Source: Conyzicola nivalis_A (GTDB taxonomy: Bacteria > Actinomycetota > Actinomycetes > Actinomycetales > Microbacteriaceae). Taken from it: a stretch of 64,000 nucleotides of DNA. Position numbers and translations under genes: made by a program. Below, in pieces: positions 36,121 through 45,571 of the stretch; the stretch's first letter is position 1, and the number at the start of each line of letters is the position of its first letter. The notes below the pieces were generated by a model. It did no database searches. It was not told the origin of the DNA and worked only from the letters and a program-made list of their open reading frames with translations. Location: the NCBI RefSeq assembly GCF_040548875.1, contig NZ_JBEPSJ010000001.1, positions 62,001-126,000 of the forward strand. Direction: 5' to 3'.

Positions 36121-37545
36121 CTACTCGGCCGCGGGCGTCGACGGGCGACGCGTGCGCGTGCGGTTGCGGCTGCGGGGCGGGCGGGCCGCGCCGTCGGCCG
36201 CGGGGGTCGCAGCGGGAGCCGTTCCTGTGGTGCTCGTGCGGGGCGGACGCTGTCCGCCGCCGTTGCGGTCGCCGCCGGAGCGCTGACCGCCGCGGCCGCC
36301 GTCACGTCCGCCGTCACGCGAACCCGAAGCCGCCTGCGGCTCGCGAACGCGCGGCGGGCCCGCGGTCTTGAGGCGGCCCTTGGAGCCCTCGGGGATCTCG
36401 AGGTCGACGTAGAGGTGCGGCGACGACGAGTAGGTCTCCATCGGCTCGGGGATGCCCATCTCGAGCGCCTTGTTGATGAGCGACCACTTGTGCATGTCGT
36501 CCCAGTCGACGAACGTCACGGCGATGCCGGTCTTGCCTGCACGCCCGGTGCGGCCCGCGCGGTGCAGGTAGGTGTCGTGGTCTTCGGGGATCGTGTGGTT
36601 GATCACGTGGGTGACGTCGTTCACGTCGATGCCTCGAGCCGCGACATCCGTGGCGATGAGGATGTCCTTCTTGCCCGCCTTGAACGCCGCCATGGCGCGC
36701 TCGCGCTGGTCCTGGTTGAGGTCGCCGTGCACTGCTGCGGCGTTGAAGCCGCGGTCGTTCAGCTCTTCGACCAGCTTCGCGGCGGCGCGCTTGGTGCGCG
36801 TGAAGATCACGGTCTTGCCGCGGCCCTCGGCCTGCAGGATGCGCGAGATGACCTCGTCCTTGTCGAGCGAGTGCGCGCGGTAGACGACGTGCTTGATGTT
36901 CGCCTGAGTGAGGCCCTCGTTGGGGTCGGTGGCGCGGATGTGGATCGGCTTGTTCATGAACCGGCGCGCGAGGGCGACGATCGGGCCGGGCATCGTGGCG
37001 GAGAACAGCATGGTGTGGCGGGTTGCCGGGGTCTGCGCGAACAGCTTCTCGATGTCGCTGAGGAAGCCGAGGTCGAGCATCTTGTCGGCCTCGTCGAGCA
37101 CCATGACCTTGATGTCCTTGAGCGACAGCATGCGCTGGCTCGCGAGGTCGAGCAGGCGGCCGGGGGTACCGACGATGACCTGCGCGCCGGCCTTGATCTG
37201 TTCGACCTGGCCCTCGTAGGCCTTGCCGCCGTAGATGGCCGCGACCTGGGTGGAGCGGTTGGATGCCGCGAGGGTGAGGTCTTCGGCGACCTGCACGCAC
37301 AGCTCGCGGGTCGGGACGACCACGAGAGCCTGCACGCCGGGAGCCGGGTTGAGCCCGAGCTCCTGAAGCAGGGGGAGGCCGAAGCCGAGCGTCTTGCCCG
37401 TTCCGGTCTTGGCCTGGCCGATGATGTCCTGTCCGGCGAGACCCATGGGGATGGTCTGCTCCTGGATGGGGAAGGGCTCGACGATGCCCTTGGTTGCGAG
37501 TGCGTCGACCATGTCCTGGTCGATCTTGAGATCAGCGAATGTCAA
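36121..37545 (-). CDS. DEAD-box ATP-dependent RNA helicase
   Basis: An RNA helicase of about 474 residues. Motifs run in order: a Q motif region, AKTGTGKT (I), PTRELCVQ (Ia), TPGRLLD, VLDEADKML (II), SATMP (III) and HRAGRTGRAGK (VI). The C-terminal 90 residues are an Arg/Gly/Pro-rich tail suited to binding RNA. The start is taken as TTG at 37545 (TFADLKIDQDMVDAL), with AAGGG upstream; a TTG at 37620 would add 25 residues. Its location resembles that of mycobacterial rhlE. Confidence 0.92.
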   Translation of the reverse strand: MTFADLKIDQDMVDALATKGIVEPFPIQEQTIPMGLAGQDIIGQAKTGTGKTLGFGLPLLQELGLNPAPGVQALVVVPTRELCVQVAEDLTLAASNRSTQVAAIYGGKAYEGQVEQIKAGAQVIVGTPGRLLDLASQRMLSLKDIKVMVLDEADKMLDLGFLSDIEKLFAQTPATRHTMLFSATMPGPIVALARRFMNKPIHIRATDPNEGLTQANIKHVVYRAHSLDKDEVISRILQAEGRGKTVIFTRTKRAAAKLVEELNDRGFNAAAVHGDLNQDQRERAMAAFKAGKKDILIATDVAARGIDVNDVTHVINHTIPEDHDTYLHRAGRTGRAGKTGIAVTFVDWDDMHKWSLINKALEMGIPEPMETYSSSPHLYVDLEIPEGSKGRLKTAGPPRVREPQAASGSRDGGRDGGRGGQRSGGDRNGGGQRPPRTSTTGTAPAATPAADGAARPPRSRNRTRTRRPSTPAAE

Positions 37546-37688
37546 TGTACGAGTGCCCTTACGGTCGAGTACGCCCGCTTGTTCCTGGGGCGTAGAGCCC
37601 CCGCCAGAAATGGGGGGCAATGGCGCTAGTTTAGCCGTCGCGCCTGTGAAAGGGCATCAGCCGCGCGGCCGGCGCTGTCGCATGCCTC

Positions 37689-37694
37689 TAAGCT
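37689..37694 (+). promoter_or_regulatory. -10 hexamer of a leaderless promoter
   Basis: TAAGCT ends six bases before the GTG at 37701; no ribosome site is seen. Confidence 0.5.
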
Positions 37695-37700
37695 GGGCTC

Positions 37701-38417
37701 GTGGTCAATTGGTTTTCGCGCAAGGGCAAGCGCGCCGAGGTGCCACGACTGCGTCCCCGCTCCGAGGCTGAACCGGCCCTGAAGGTCGACCTCGCCGAGC
37801 TCACGCCCGACCTCCTCACCTTCCTCGGCAAGTCGGCCTACCTGCAACTGACCATCTTCGAGAACCTGGGCCGCACGCTCGCGCTGGCACCGACGACCGA
37901 GGCCAAAGAGACCCTGAGCCGGGTCGCCGCCCTCTCGCTCGCCAAGCACCACGGACTCACCGCCGAGATCCGTCGCCACGGCGAAGAGCCCGGCGCGGTG
38001 ATGCAGCCGTTCACCGCCGCCATCGACGAGTACCAGCGCACCACGCAGGGCGCCGACTGGCACGAGGAGCTGCTGGCCTGCCACATCACCGCCGGCTTCC
38101 TCGACGACTTCTTCGTGCACCTGGCCTCCGGGCTCCCCAGTGACTACGCGGGAAGGGTCGCGGCCGTGCTGCGCGCCGACTCGGGCTCGGAGCTGCTCGC
38201 CGAGCAGGTGAGGCGGTCGATCGACGAGAACACGCTGTTGGCGTCGCGGCTCGCGATGTGGGGCCGCCGTCTCGTCGGCGACACGATGCTCGTCGCGCGG
38301 TCGACTCTCGCGCTGAGCGCGAACACCGTGAGCGACGAGGCGCGCATCGAGCCGGTCTTCACCGAGCTCATCGCCGCGCACACGCGTCGCATGGACGCGC
38401 TCGGCCTCACCGCCTAG
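37701..38417 (+). CDS. Ferritin-like fold protein (MiaE_2 family)
   Basis: A 238-residue all-helical protein of the ferritin-like superfamily, near tRNA hydroxylase MiaE. Glu/His residues that could bind a di-iron centre occur in IFENLGR, SLAKHHGLTAEI, WHEELLACHI and IAAHTRRM. The activity is unproven. The conserved position between a DEAD-box helicase and DUF3107 genes suggests a housekeeping role, perhaps in RNA modification. Start is GTG. Confidence 0.82.
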   Translation: MVNWFSRKGKRAEVPRLRPRSEAEPALKVDLAELTPDLLTFLGKSAYLQLTIFENLGRTLALAPTTEAKETLSRVAALSLAKHHGLTAEIRRHGEEPGAVMQPFTAAIDEYQRTTQGADWHEELLACHITAGFLDDFFVHLASGLPSDYAGRVAAVLRADSGSELLAEQVRRSIDENTLLASRLAMWGRRLVGDTMLVARSTLALSANTVSDEARIEPVFTELIAAHTRRMDALGLTA

Positions 38418-38525
38418 TCGCAGACCGGCCCGCGGCAGCGCATGTCGCGGCCCGCGACTTGTCACCAAGCGGGCTGGCTCACGCCGCAATGACCCCACAC
38501 GCGACGACTCGCGGCGCTGGTGCTC

Positions 38526-38822
38526 TTACGCGCGCCCGCCGGAGAGCCTGGTGAGCAGAGCACGGTCAGACTCGCGGCGACGCGGCGGGAGGGCCAACGC
38601 GACAGCGAGCGCGGCGAGAGAACCGGCGACGAGGCTGACGGCCCAGATCCAGCCGCCGTCGAACGTCCAGCCGAGCCAGAGGAGGCCCACCCAGACGACG
38701 GATGCCACGGCAGCGGCTACCGCAGCCGGGAGCACCACGCCGTATGTCTCGCGACCGCGCAACACGAACGGGAGGATGAAGCCGACGCCCGCGGCGATGA
38801 GGACGACGAACAACAGCTCCAT
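38526..38822 (-). CDS. Small membrane protein of unknown function
   Basis: A 98-residue protein with three hydrophobic helices (about residues 1-20, 27-50 and 57-80) and a basic C-terminus (PPRRRESDRALLTRL). No family recognised. It follows the DUF3107 gene by two bases, so they form an operon. The 108 bases between its end and the ferritin-like gene contain only GC-rich short palindromes. Confidence 0.78.
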   Translation of the reverse strand: MELLFVVLIAAGVGFILPFVLRGRETYGVVLPAAVAAAVASVVWVGLLWLGWTFDGGWIWAVSLVAGSLAALAVALALPPRRRESDRALLTRLSGGRA

Positions 38823-38824
38823 GG

Positions 38825-39049
38825 TTAGGCCACGAACCCGACGCGACGCGTCGACTCGGAGCCGATCTCGATGTAGCCGATGCCGGCGACGGGCACGATG
38901 TACAGCTTGCCCTTGCTGTCTACCAGCTTGATGAACTTGCTGTCCGACTCGAGCGCTGTCGCGACGATCGTCTCCACTTCCTGCGCCGTCTGCGACGACT
39001 CGAAGTTGATCTCACGGGGGCTGTTGGTAATACCGATGCGAATGTCCAC
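38825..39049 (-). CDS. DUF3107 family protein (TB9.4-like)
   Basis: A 74-residue conserved actinobacterial protein starting MDIRIGITNSPREI and ending near IEIGSESTRRVGF, the DUF3107 pattern. Alpha/beta, cytosolic, function unknown. It begins with GTG, six bases after a TAATCT hexamer, and is divergent from adnA. Confidence 0.93.
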   Translation of the reverse strand: MDIRIGITNSPREINFESSQTAQEVETIVATALESDSKFIKLVDSKGKLYIVPVAGIGYIEIGSESTRRVGFVA

Positions 39050-39055
39050 GAGCCA

Positions 39056-39139
39056 AGATTACGACACGGTGCCCGCGGGGGCCGACACGTTCACTACCGG
39101 CATAACCTGACCGGCGGTGTCGGTGCCTGACGGTACCGT
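39056..39139. promoter_or_regulatory. Divergent leaderless promoters of DUF3107 and adnA
   Basis: Minus-strand TAATCT (39056-39061) is six bases from the GTG at 39049, and plus-strand TACCGT (39134-39139) is seven bases from the GTG at 39147. I see no LexA-type palindrome in the gap. Confidence 0.5.
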
Positions 39140-39146
39140 GTAAGCC

Positions 39147-42100
39147 GTGACCATCCGGGGATTCGTGCAGCCGAGCGACAGCACGACCGCACCCACGACG
39201 GCTCTTCTCGACGCCTCCCAACAGGCGGTCGTCGAGCTGCCCGAAGGAGAATCCGCCGCCGTCATCGGCGCCCCGGGAACGGGCAAGACCACCACGCTCG
39301 TCGAGCTTGTCGCCCGACGGGTGCTGCAGCAGGGCTGGGGCGCCGACGAGATCGTGGTGCTCACCCCCAACCGTGCCTCGGCCACCCGCCTCCGCGACAC
39401 CTTGTCTCTCCGCCTGGGAGTCGCGACCAACGGGCCGATCGCCCGAACGACGAACTCCGTCGCCTTCGAGCTCGTGCAGCACGCCGCCCGGCTGGCCGGC
39501 GCCGAGCGCCCGAAGCTGCTCACCGGCGGCGACCAGGACCAGATCATCAAAGAACTGCTCCAAGGCCACATAGACGAGGGCACCGGCCCCGCCTGGCCGG
39601 CGCTGCTCGCGCCCGAGGTGCGGCAGCTCGGCGGGTTCCGCACCGAGCTGCGCGAGCTCATGATGCGGGCCACCGAGTTCGACATCTCGCCCGACAGGCT
39701 GCGCCTGCTCGGCGCGCGGCACGACCACGAAGAGTGGGTCGCCGCCGCCGACTTCATCGACGAGTACCTCGGCGTGCTCGGCTCGATGCAGCAGAACGCC
39801 CTCGACGCCGCCGAGCTGATGGCGTTCGCGACGACGGCTCTGGGTGCCGACGGGTCAATCGGCGAGCGGCTCGACCGGGTGCGTCTGGTCATCGTCGACG
39901 ACCTTCAAGAGACGACGGAGGCCACGATCGCCATGCTGCGCGCCTTCGTGGCCCGCGGCGTCGCCGTCGTCGCGTTCGGAGACCCGGATGTCGCGACCAA
40001 CGCCTTCCGCAGCGGGGAGCGCGACGCGCTCGGCACCCTCTCGACCCGACTCGGGGTGCCCGGCCTGCACACCTTCATCCTCAGTACCGCACACCGCCAG
40101 GGTGCCCACCTGCGAGCGCTCACGAGCGCCGTCACCGACCGCATCGGCACCGCCGCGGCGGGTCGCCAGCACGCCGCTGTCGCGGGCGGGGAATCCTTCG
40201 ACCAGCCCGTCGTCACCGTGCACGCGGCCACACCGGCCCGCGAAGTCGCCGCGATCGCCCGGCTGTTCCGCCAGCACCACCTCCTGCGGGGAATCCCGTT
40301 CGGCCGCATGGCGGTCATCGTGCGCACCGGTTCCCTCGTCCGTCCCATCTCCCGGGTGCTCGCCCTCGCCGAGGTGCCCACCCGCACGCTCGCGGGCGGC
40401 TCGGCTCTGCGCGACGACCACGCGGCACGCAGCCTCCTCGCCGTCGTCGACGTCGCGCTCGGCCGCACCCCGCTCACCCCGCCGCTCGCCGCGGAGATGC
40501 TGCTCGGCCCATTCGGCGGCTTCGACCGCCTCGCCCTGCGGCGGCTGCGTGTCGCCCTGCGCGCCGAAGAACTCGCCGGCGGAGGCAACCGCGGCAGCGA
40601 CGAGCTGCTCGTCGAGGCGCTCGGCGCGCCCGGTCGGTTCGCGACCATCGACCACCGCATCGGCCGCAACGCCGACCGTGTGGCGAAGACCCTCGCCGCA
40701 ACGGCGGAGCTCGCGGCGACCGACGCGTCGATCGAGCAACTGCTCTGGCTGGTGTGGGAGCGCAGCGGCCTCGCCGGCCTCTGGTTCGACCAGGCCCTCG
40801 GCACCGGCCTCACCGCGGCAGACGCGAACCGCAACCTCGACGGCGTCATGGCGCTCTTCACCGCGGCGAGACGCTTCTCCGAGCGCCGCCCCAACGACGG
40901 CGCGCGGCTGTTCATCGACGACCTGCTCGGCGCGGAGGTGCCAGAAGACACGCTCGCGCCTCAGACGAACGACGAGTCGGTGCTGGTCACCACCCCCTCC
41001 GGCGCCGTGGGAATGGAGTTCGCCGTCGTGGCGGTGGCCGGACTCCAAGAGGGCGTCTGGCCCAACCTGCGCGTGCGCGGGTCGCTGCTCTACCCGCAGG
41101 CGCTCGTCGAGGCGTCGAAGTCGACCCTCGCCGCGACCCGTAGCGACGACGGGGGCGCCGCGATCGACGACCGCAAGCAGGTGCTCGGAGACGAGCTGCG
41201 GATGTTCGCGCTCGCCGTCTCCCGCGCTGACACCCAGGTCATCCTGAGCGCCGTCGCGAACGAAGACGAGGCGGCGTCCGTGCTCTTCGGTCTCGTGCCG
41301 AACGGAGTCGGGGTCGCCCTCGACTCGACGGAGTGGCATCCGCTCTCCCTCCGCGGGGTCACCGGGAGGCTGCGACGCGAGCTCGTGCGCCCCCGCCCCG
41401 AGGTCTCGGCGGCCCTGGCCGAGAGAGACCGCGCCGACGCCGCGGCATCCCTCGCCCGGCTGGCCGTCGAACGTGTGCCCGGCGCCGACCCCGCCGAGTG
41501 GCACGGTCTGCTCGAGCCGTCGACGACGGGCCCGCTGCACGACCTCGACGACCCGGAGGTGACGGTCGGCGTCTCGCCGTCGAAGCTGGAGGCCTTCGAG
41601 GCATCGCCGCTCAACTGGTTCATCGACGTGATGAGCGGATCGCAGACCAGCACCGCGATGGGCCTCGGAACGATCGTGCACTGGGCGATGGAGACCGCCA
41701 CCGACCCCTCCGTCGAGGCGCTCTGGCAGGCGGTCGAGTCGCGGTGGAGCGAGCTCGTGTTCGAGTCGCCGTGGCTCGCCGAGAAGCAGCGCAGGGCCGC
41801 GCGCGTGCTGACCGCCGGACTGTCGCAGTACCTGCACGACTTCGCCGCGGCCGACCGCACGCTCGTCGCCCCGGAGGCCGCGTTCAGCGTGGTCGTCGGC
41901 CGCGGAAAGCTCAACGGCAAGATCGACAGGGTCGAGCAGCATGACGACGGCGCGATCGTCATCGTCGATCTGAAGACCGGCCGGGCAGAGACCAACCAGT
42001 CGCGAATCGACGCGAACGCCCAGCTCGGCGCCTACCAGCTCGCCTACGACCACGGCGTGCTCGAGCACATCGAGCTGCCCGAGGGCCACCGGCCGGGCGG

Positions 42101-42326
42101 CGCGAAGCTGCTCTACGTGTCGTCGGGCAAGGGCGGAAAGCTGTACCGCGAGGCCGTGCAGGGCCCGCTCGTCGGCGAGGAGCTCGACGAGCTGCGCCGT
42201 CGCATCGAGCTCGCCGCGATCGGCATGGCCGCGGCCGAATTCGCCGGCGTGCTCAACCTCGACAGCTACGGCTCGGGCAACGATCCCAAATACCGCATCC
42301 ACCTGGTGAAGGCGGTGAGCGCATGA
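39147..42326 (+). CDS. adnA: AdnA-type helicase-nuclease subunit
   Basis: A 1059-residue UvrD-like motor with a C-terminal PD-(D/E)XK nuclease. Walker A is GAPGTGKT (residues 41-48). Motif II is the unusual DDLQE instead of DEYQD, in keeping with AdnA being the minor motor. The nuclease core is seen in KLNGKIDRVEQ...IVIVDLKTGRAE. With AdnB it forms the actinobacterial enzyme that resects double-strand breaks. Length and gene order (A then B, overlapping by four bases) match the mycobacterial pair. Confidence 0.9.
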   Translation: MTIRGFVQPSDSTTAPTTALLDASQQAVVELPEGESAAVIGAPGTGKTTTLVELVARRVLQQGWGADEIVVLTPNRASATRLRDTLSLRLGVATNGPIARTTNSVAFELVQHAARLAGAERPKLLTGGDQDQIIKELLQGHIDEGTGPAWPALLAPEVRQLGGFRTELRELMMRATEFDISPDRLRLLGARHDHEEWVAAADFIDEYLGVLGSMQQNALDAAELMAFATTALGADGSIGERLDRVRLVIVDDLQETTEATIAMLRAFVARGVAVVAFGDPDVATNAFRSGERDALGTLSTRLGVPGLHTFILSTAHRQGAHLRALTSAVTDRIGTAAAGRQHAAVAGGESFDQPVVTVHAATPAREVAAIARLFRQHHLLRGIPFGRMAVIVRTGSLVRPISRVLALAEVPTRTLAGGSALRDDHAARSLLAVVDVALGRTPLTPPLAAEMLLGPFGGFDRLALRRLRVALRAEELAGGGNRGSDELLVEALGAPGRFATIDHRIGRNADRVAKTLAATAELAATDASIEQLLWLVWERSGLAGLWFDQALGTGLTAADANRNLDGVMALFTAARRFSERRPNDGARLFIDDLLGAEVPEDTLAPQTNDESVLVTTPSGAVGMEFAVVAVAGLQEGVWPNLRVRGSLLYPQALVEASKSTLAATRSDDGGAAIDDRKQVLGDELRMFALAVSRADTQVILSAVANEDEAASVLFGLVPNGVGVALDSTEWHPLSLRGVTGRLRRELVRPRPEVSAALAERDRADAAASLARLAVERVPGADPAEWHGLLEPSTTGPLHDLDDPEVTVGVSPSKLEAFEASPLNWFIDVMSGSQTSTAMGLGTIVHWAMETATDPSVEALWQAVESRWSELVFESPWLAEKQRRAARVLTAGLSQYLHDFAAADRTLVAPEAAFSVVVGRGKLNGKIDRVEQHDDGAIVIVDLKTGRAETNQSRIDANAQLGAYQLAYDHGVLEHIELPEGHRPGGAKLLYVSSGKGGKLYREAVQGPLVGEELDELRRRIELAAIGMAAAEFAGVLNLDSYGSGNDPKYRIHLVKAVSA

Positions 42327-45300
42327 CGCTCGACCTGAACGTGACCACACGCGTGAGCGCGCTCGAGATCGCCGCGGCCATCGGCGGCAATCCGCCCACC
42401 CCGCAGCAGCAGGCGGTCATCGAGGCCGACCTGGCACCCGCCCTCGTCATCGCGGGAGCGGGCAGCGGCAAGACCGAGACGATGGCGAACCGGGTTCTCT
42501 ACCTGCTCGCGAACCGCATGGTGAAGCCGAGCGAGGTGCTCGGCCTCACCTTCACCCGCAAGGCCGCCGGAGAGCTCGCCAAACGCATCAGGGAACGCAT
42601 CGAGCAGCTCGCTGCGGCCGGACTCGTCGGCGACGACTACGACGTGTTCGACGCGCCCACCGTAGCCACCTACAACTCCTTCGCAAACTCCATCTACCGC
42701 GACAACGCGGCCCTCATCGGGCGTGAGAGCGACGCCGCGGTCTTGAGCGAGGCATCCAGCTGGCAGCTCGCCCGCTCGATCGTGGTGGCCAGCCGCGACG
42801 AGCGCATCGCCGATCTCGACAAGAGCGTCGATGTCGTCACCAAGGCCGTCATCACCCTGAATCACGAGCTGAGCGAGATCGAGGGCGACTCCGACGACGT
42901 GCGCCGCATGGTCGCCGAACTCGGATCGGTGCTCGAACTGCCCTATGGCGGACGGTCGAACGCCCGCTACCCCGACGTGCGCAAGGCGGTCGAGGCCGTG
43001 CAGGGCCTGCCGGTGCTCCTCGACCTCGCCGACGCGTTCGCCGCGGCAAAGGCCGACCGCGGTCTCGTCGAGTACTCCGACCAGGTCGCCCTCGCCCTGC
43101 TGGCGACCGAGCGGGTGCCGAAGATCGCCGACGACCTGCGCACCAGATTCGCCGTGGTGCTGCTCGACGAATACCAGGACACGTCCGTAGTGCAGACGCG
43201 GCTTTTGAAGACTCTGTTCGCGGACCACGCGGTAATGGCGGTCGGCGACCCCCACCAGTCGATCTACGGATGGCGCGGCGCGAGTGCCGCGAACCTGGGC
43301 AGTTTCCCCAGCGACTTCTCGAGCCTCAACCGGCTCGAGCCCGTCGCGAAGTTCGACCTGTCGACGAGCTGGCGCAACGGCCACTCGATCCTCGCGGCGG
43401 CGAACGCGCTCGTCGAGAAACTCAACCTCGTCACGAAGGTCGAAGTGGGGTCGCTCACGGCCAGCCCCGCCGCATCCGCGGAGAGCCTGTCCGTCGTCTT
43501 CGAGGAGACGGTCGCCGAGGAGGCGGCTGCCGCGGCCGCCTGGCTCAAGGCGCAGCTCGCCGTGCCGTCGGGCAAGGGGGAGCAGCGCACCGCCGCGATG
43601 CTCATGCGCACGAGGTCGACCCTGCCGGTGTTCACCGCCGCGCTCGACGAGGCCGGCGTGCCGTACCACGTGCTCGGCATCGGCGGTCTGCTGCAGGAGC
43701 CCGAGATCGTCGACCTGGTGAGCGCGCTCTGGGTGGTCAACGACCCGACGGCGGGATCCCAGTTGATCCGGCTACTCACCGGCTCGCGTTGGCGCATCGG
43801 CGTGCAAGACGTGCACGCGCTCAGCCGGCTCGCGTCGTGGCTGCGCGACCGCGACTACGCCCAGCAGCCCCTCGACGACGATCTGCGCGAGGCGATGCGC
43901 GCATCTGTCGCCGACGGCGAGGGCGGCTCGATCGTCGAGGCGCTCGACTTCATCGCCCACTCCCGGGGCGAGCACGGCGCCCTGCGCAATTTCAGCGAGG
44001 TGGGCCTCGAGCGCCTGCGCGACGCCGGATCGACGTTCGCGCGGCTGCGGTCGCGGGCCAACCTCGAGCTCGCCGACTTCGTCACGCTCGTCGAGCAGGA
44101 GCTCATGCTCGACATCGAGGTCGCGGCCAACGACCGGCTGCCGCTCGGCAACGCCAACCTCGAGGCGTTCTTCGACGCGCTCGGCGGCTACTTGTCGAGC
44201 GACGACAACGCCTCGCTCGGCGGCTTCCTCGGCTGGCTCACCGTGGCCGAGTGGCGCGACAGTCTCGGTCCACGCCCCGAAGACCCCGAACCCGGAACCG
44301 TGCAGCTGCTGACCATCCACGGCTCCAAGGGTCTCGAGTGGGACATCGTCTCCGTTCCGCGCCTCGTCGAGGGCGAGCTGCCGGGAGCGGCGAAAGACGG
44401 GTACAACGGTTGGCTGTCGCTCGGCGCACTGCCGTACGAGTTCCGCGGGGACGCGAGCGAGCTGCCCCTGTTGCGCTGGCGTGGCATCCAGACGCAGAAG
44501 GAGTTCGACGACAACCGCAAGCAGTTCAAGCTCGACCTCGAGACCCGCCACCGCCTGGAGGAGCGCCGTCTCGCGTATGTGGCCGTGACGAGGGCCAGGC
44601 ACTCGCTGCTGCTCAGCGGGTCGTTCTGGTCGACCCAGGCGAAGCCGCGCACCCCGAGCGAGTTCCTGCTCGACCTCGAGAACGCCGGCGTGATCGACGA
44701 GCTCCCGGTGCAGAGCGAGCACGAGGAGAACCCGCTCGGCAGCGAGCCGGAGTACGTACAGTGGCCGGTCGACCCGCTCGGCGTGCGGCGACGCCGGGTC
44801 GAAGCCGGGGCGGATGCGGTGCGTGCGGTTCTCGAGAACGGGTCGCCGTCAGACGGCGGCCGGTGGAGCGAAGACCTGACGCTGCTGCTGCGCGAACGCG
44901 AGCGGCGCATCGGGGCGAACGGGCTGGTCGAGATCCCCGCGCGTGTGTCTGCCTCGCGCTTCAAGGACTTCGTGACCGAGCCGGCCGTCGTCGCCTCCGC
45001 CCTGCGGCGCCCGATGCCAGAGCGGCCGTACAAGGCGACCCAGATCGGAACGCTCTTCCACTCCTGGGTGGAGCAGCGCTACGGAATGGGTGGTACCAGC
45101 GAGGAGCTCGACGCGTTCGCCCTCGAGCTCGACGACGGGGGAGCGACCGGGGAGATCACGAACGACGCGGAGCTCGTGCGCCTGCAGGAGACGTTCTCGC
45201 GTTCCGTGTGGGCGGGACGCCGACCGGTCGACGTGGAACGCGAGATCCACCTGCCGTTCGACGGCCGCATCGTCATCTGCAAGATCGACGCCGTGTACTT

Positions 45301-45550
45301 CGACGGCGAGCGGTACCAGGTGGTCGACTGGAAGACGGGCAAGGCGCCGCGCGACGCGGCCGACCTCGAGAACAAACAGCTGCAGCTGGCGCTCTACCGG
45401 CTCGCCTACGCGCGCTGGGCGGGCATCGACATCGACCTCATCGATGCGGTGTTCTACTTCGTCGCCGACGACCGCGTGGTGACGCCGGCGCGCATCTTCG
45501 ACGAGGACGAGCTCGTGGCTCTCTGGCGCGCGAGCACGACCGGTCGCTGA
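42323..45550 (+). CDS. adnB: AdnB-type helicase-nuclease subunit
   Basis: A 1075-residue protein with a full set of UvrD helicase motifs: Walker A AGAGSGKT (44-51), motif II LLDEYQDTS, DPHQSIYGWRGA, and LTIHGSKGLEWDIV. The C-terminal nuclease has LFHSWVEQR, ICKIDAVYFDG and VVDWKTGK, so the DNA-cutting site appears intact. It is the lead motor partner of AdnA in processing broken DNA ends. ATG start overlaps the adnA stop. Confidence 0.92.
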   Translation: MTLDLNVTTRVSALEIAAAIGGNPPTPQQQAVIEADLAPALVIAGAGSGKTETMANRVLYLLANRMVKPSEVLGLTFTRKAAGELAKRIRERIEQLAAAGLVGDDYDVFDAPTVATYNSFANSIYRDNAALIGRESDAAVLSEASSWQLARSIVVASRDERIADLDKSVDVVTKAVITLNHELSEIEGDSDDVRRMVAELGSVLELPYGGRSNARYPDVRKAVEAVQGLPVLLDLADAFAAAKADRGLVEYSDQVALALLATERVPKIADDLRTRFAVVLLDEYQDTSVVQTRLLKTLFADHAVMAVGDPHQSIYGWRGASAANLGSFPSDFSSLNRLEPVAKFDLSTSWRNGHSILAAANALVEKLNLVTKVEVGSLTASPAASAESLSVVFEETVAEEAAAAAAWLKAQLAVPSGKGEQRTAAMLMRTRSTLPVFTAALDEAGVPYHVLGIGGLLQEPEIVDLVSALWVVNDPTAGSQLIRLLTGSRWRIGVQDVHALSRLASWLRDRDYAQQPLDDDLREAMRASVADGEGGSIVEALDFIAHSRGEHGALRNFSEVGLERLRDAGSTFARLRSRANLELADFVTLVEQELMLDIEVAANDRLPLGNANLEAFFDALGGYLSSDDNASLGGFLGWLTVAEWRDSLGPRPEDPEPGTVQLLTIHGSKGLEWDIVSVPRLVEGELPGAAKDGYNGWLSLGALPYEFRGDASELPLLRWRGIQTQKEFDDNRKQFKLDLETRHRLEERRLAYVAVTRARHSLLLSGSFWSTQAKPRTPSEFLLDLENAGVIDELPVQSEHEENPLGSEPEYVQWPVDPLGVRRRRVEAGADAVRAVLENGSPSDGGRWSEDLTLLLRERERRIGANGLVEIPARVSASRFKDFVTEPAVVASALRRPMPERPYKATQIGTLFHSWVEQRYGMGGTSEELDAFALELDDGGATGEITNDAELVRLQETFSRSVWAGRRPVDVEREIHLPFDGRIVICKIDAVYFDGERYQVVDWKTGKAPRDAADLENKQLQLALYRLAYARWAGIDIDLIDAVFYFVADDRVVTPARIFDEDELVALWRASTTGR

Positions 45551-45571
45551 CCCGCCCCGGTCAGGAACGGG

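Noticed and set aside
39050..39146. SOS (LexA) box upstream of adnA
   Set aside because: No TCGAAC-type inverted repeat is visible in the gap.
39855..42350. 831-residue open frame antisense to adnA
   Set aside because: Composition-driven shadow of adnA with low-complexity Arg/Glu/Gly content and no recognised motif.
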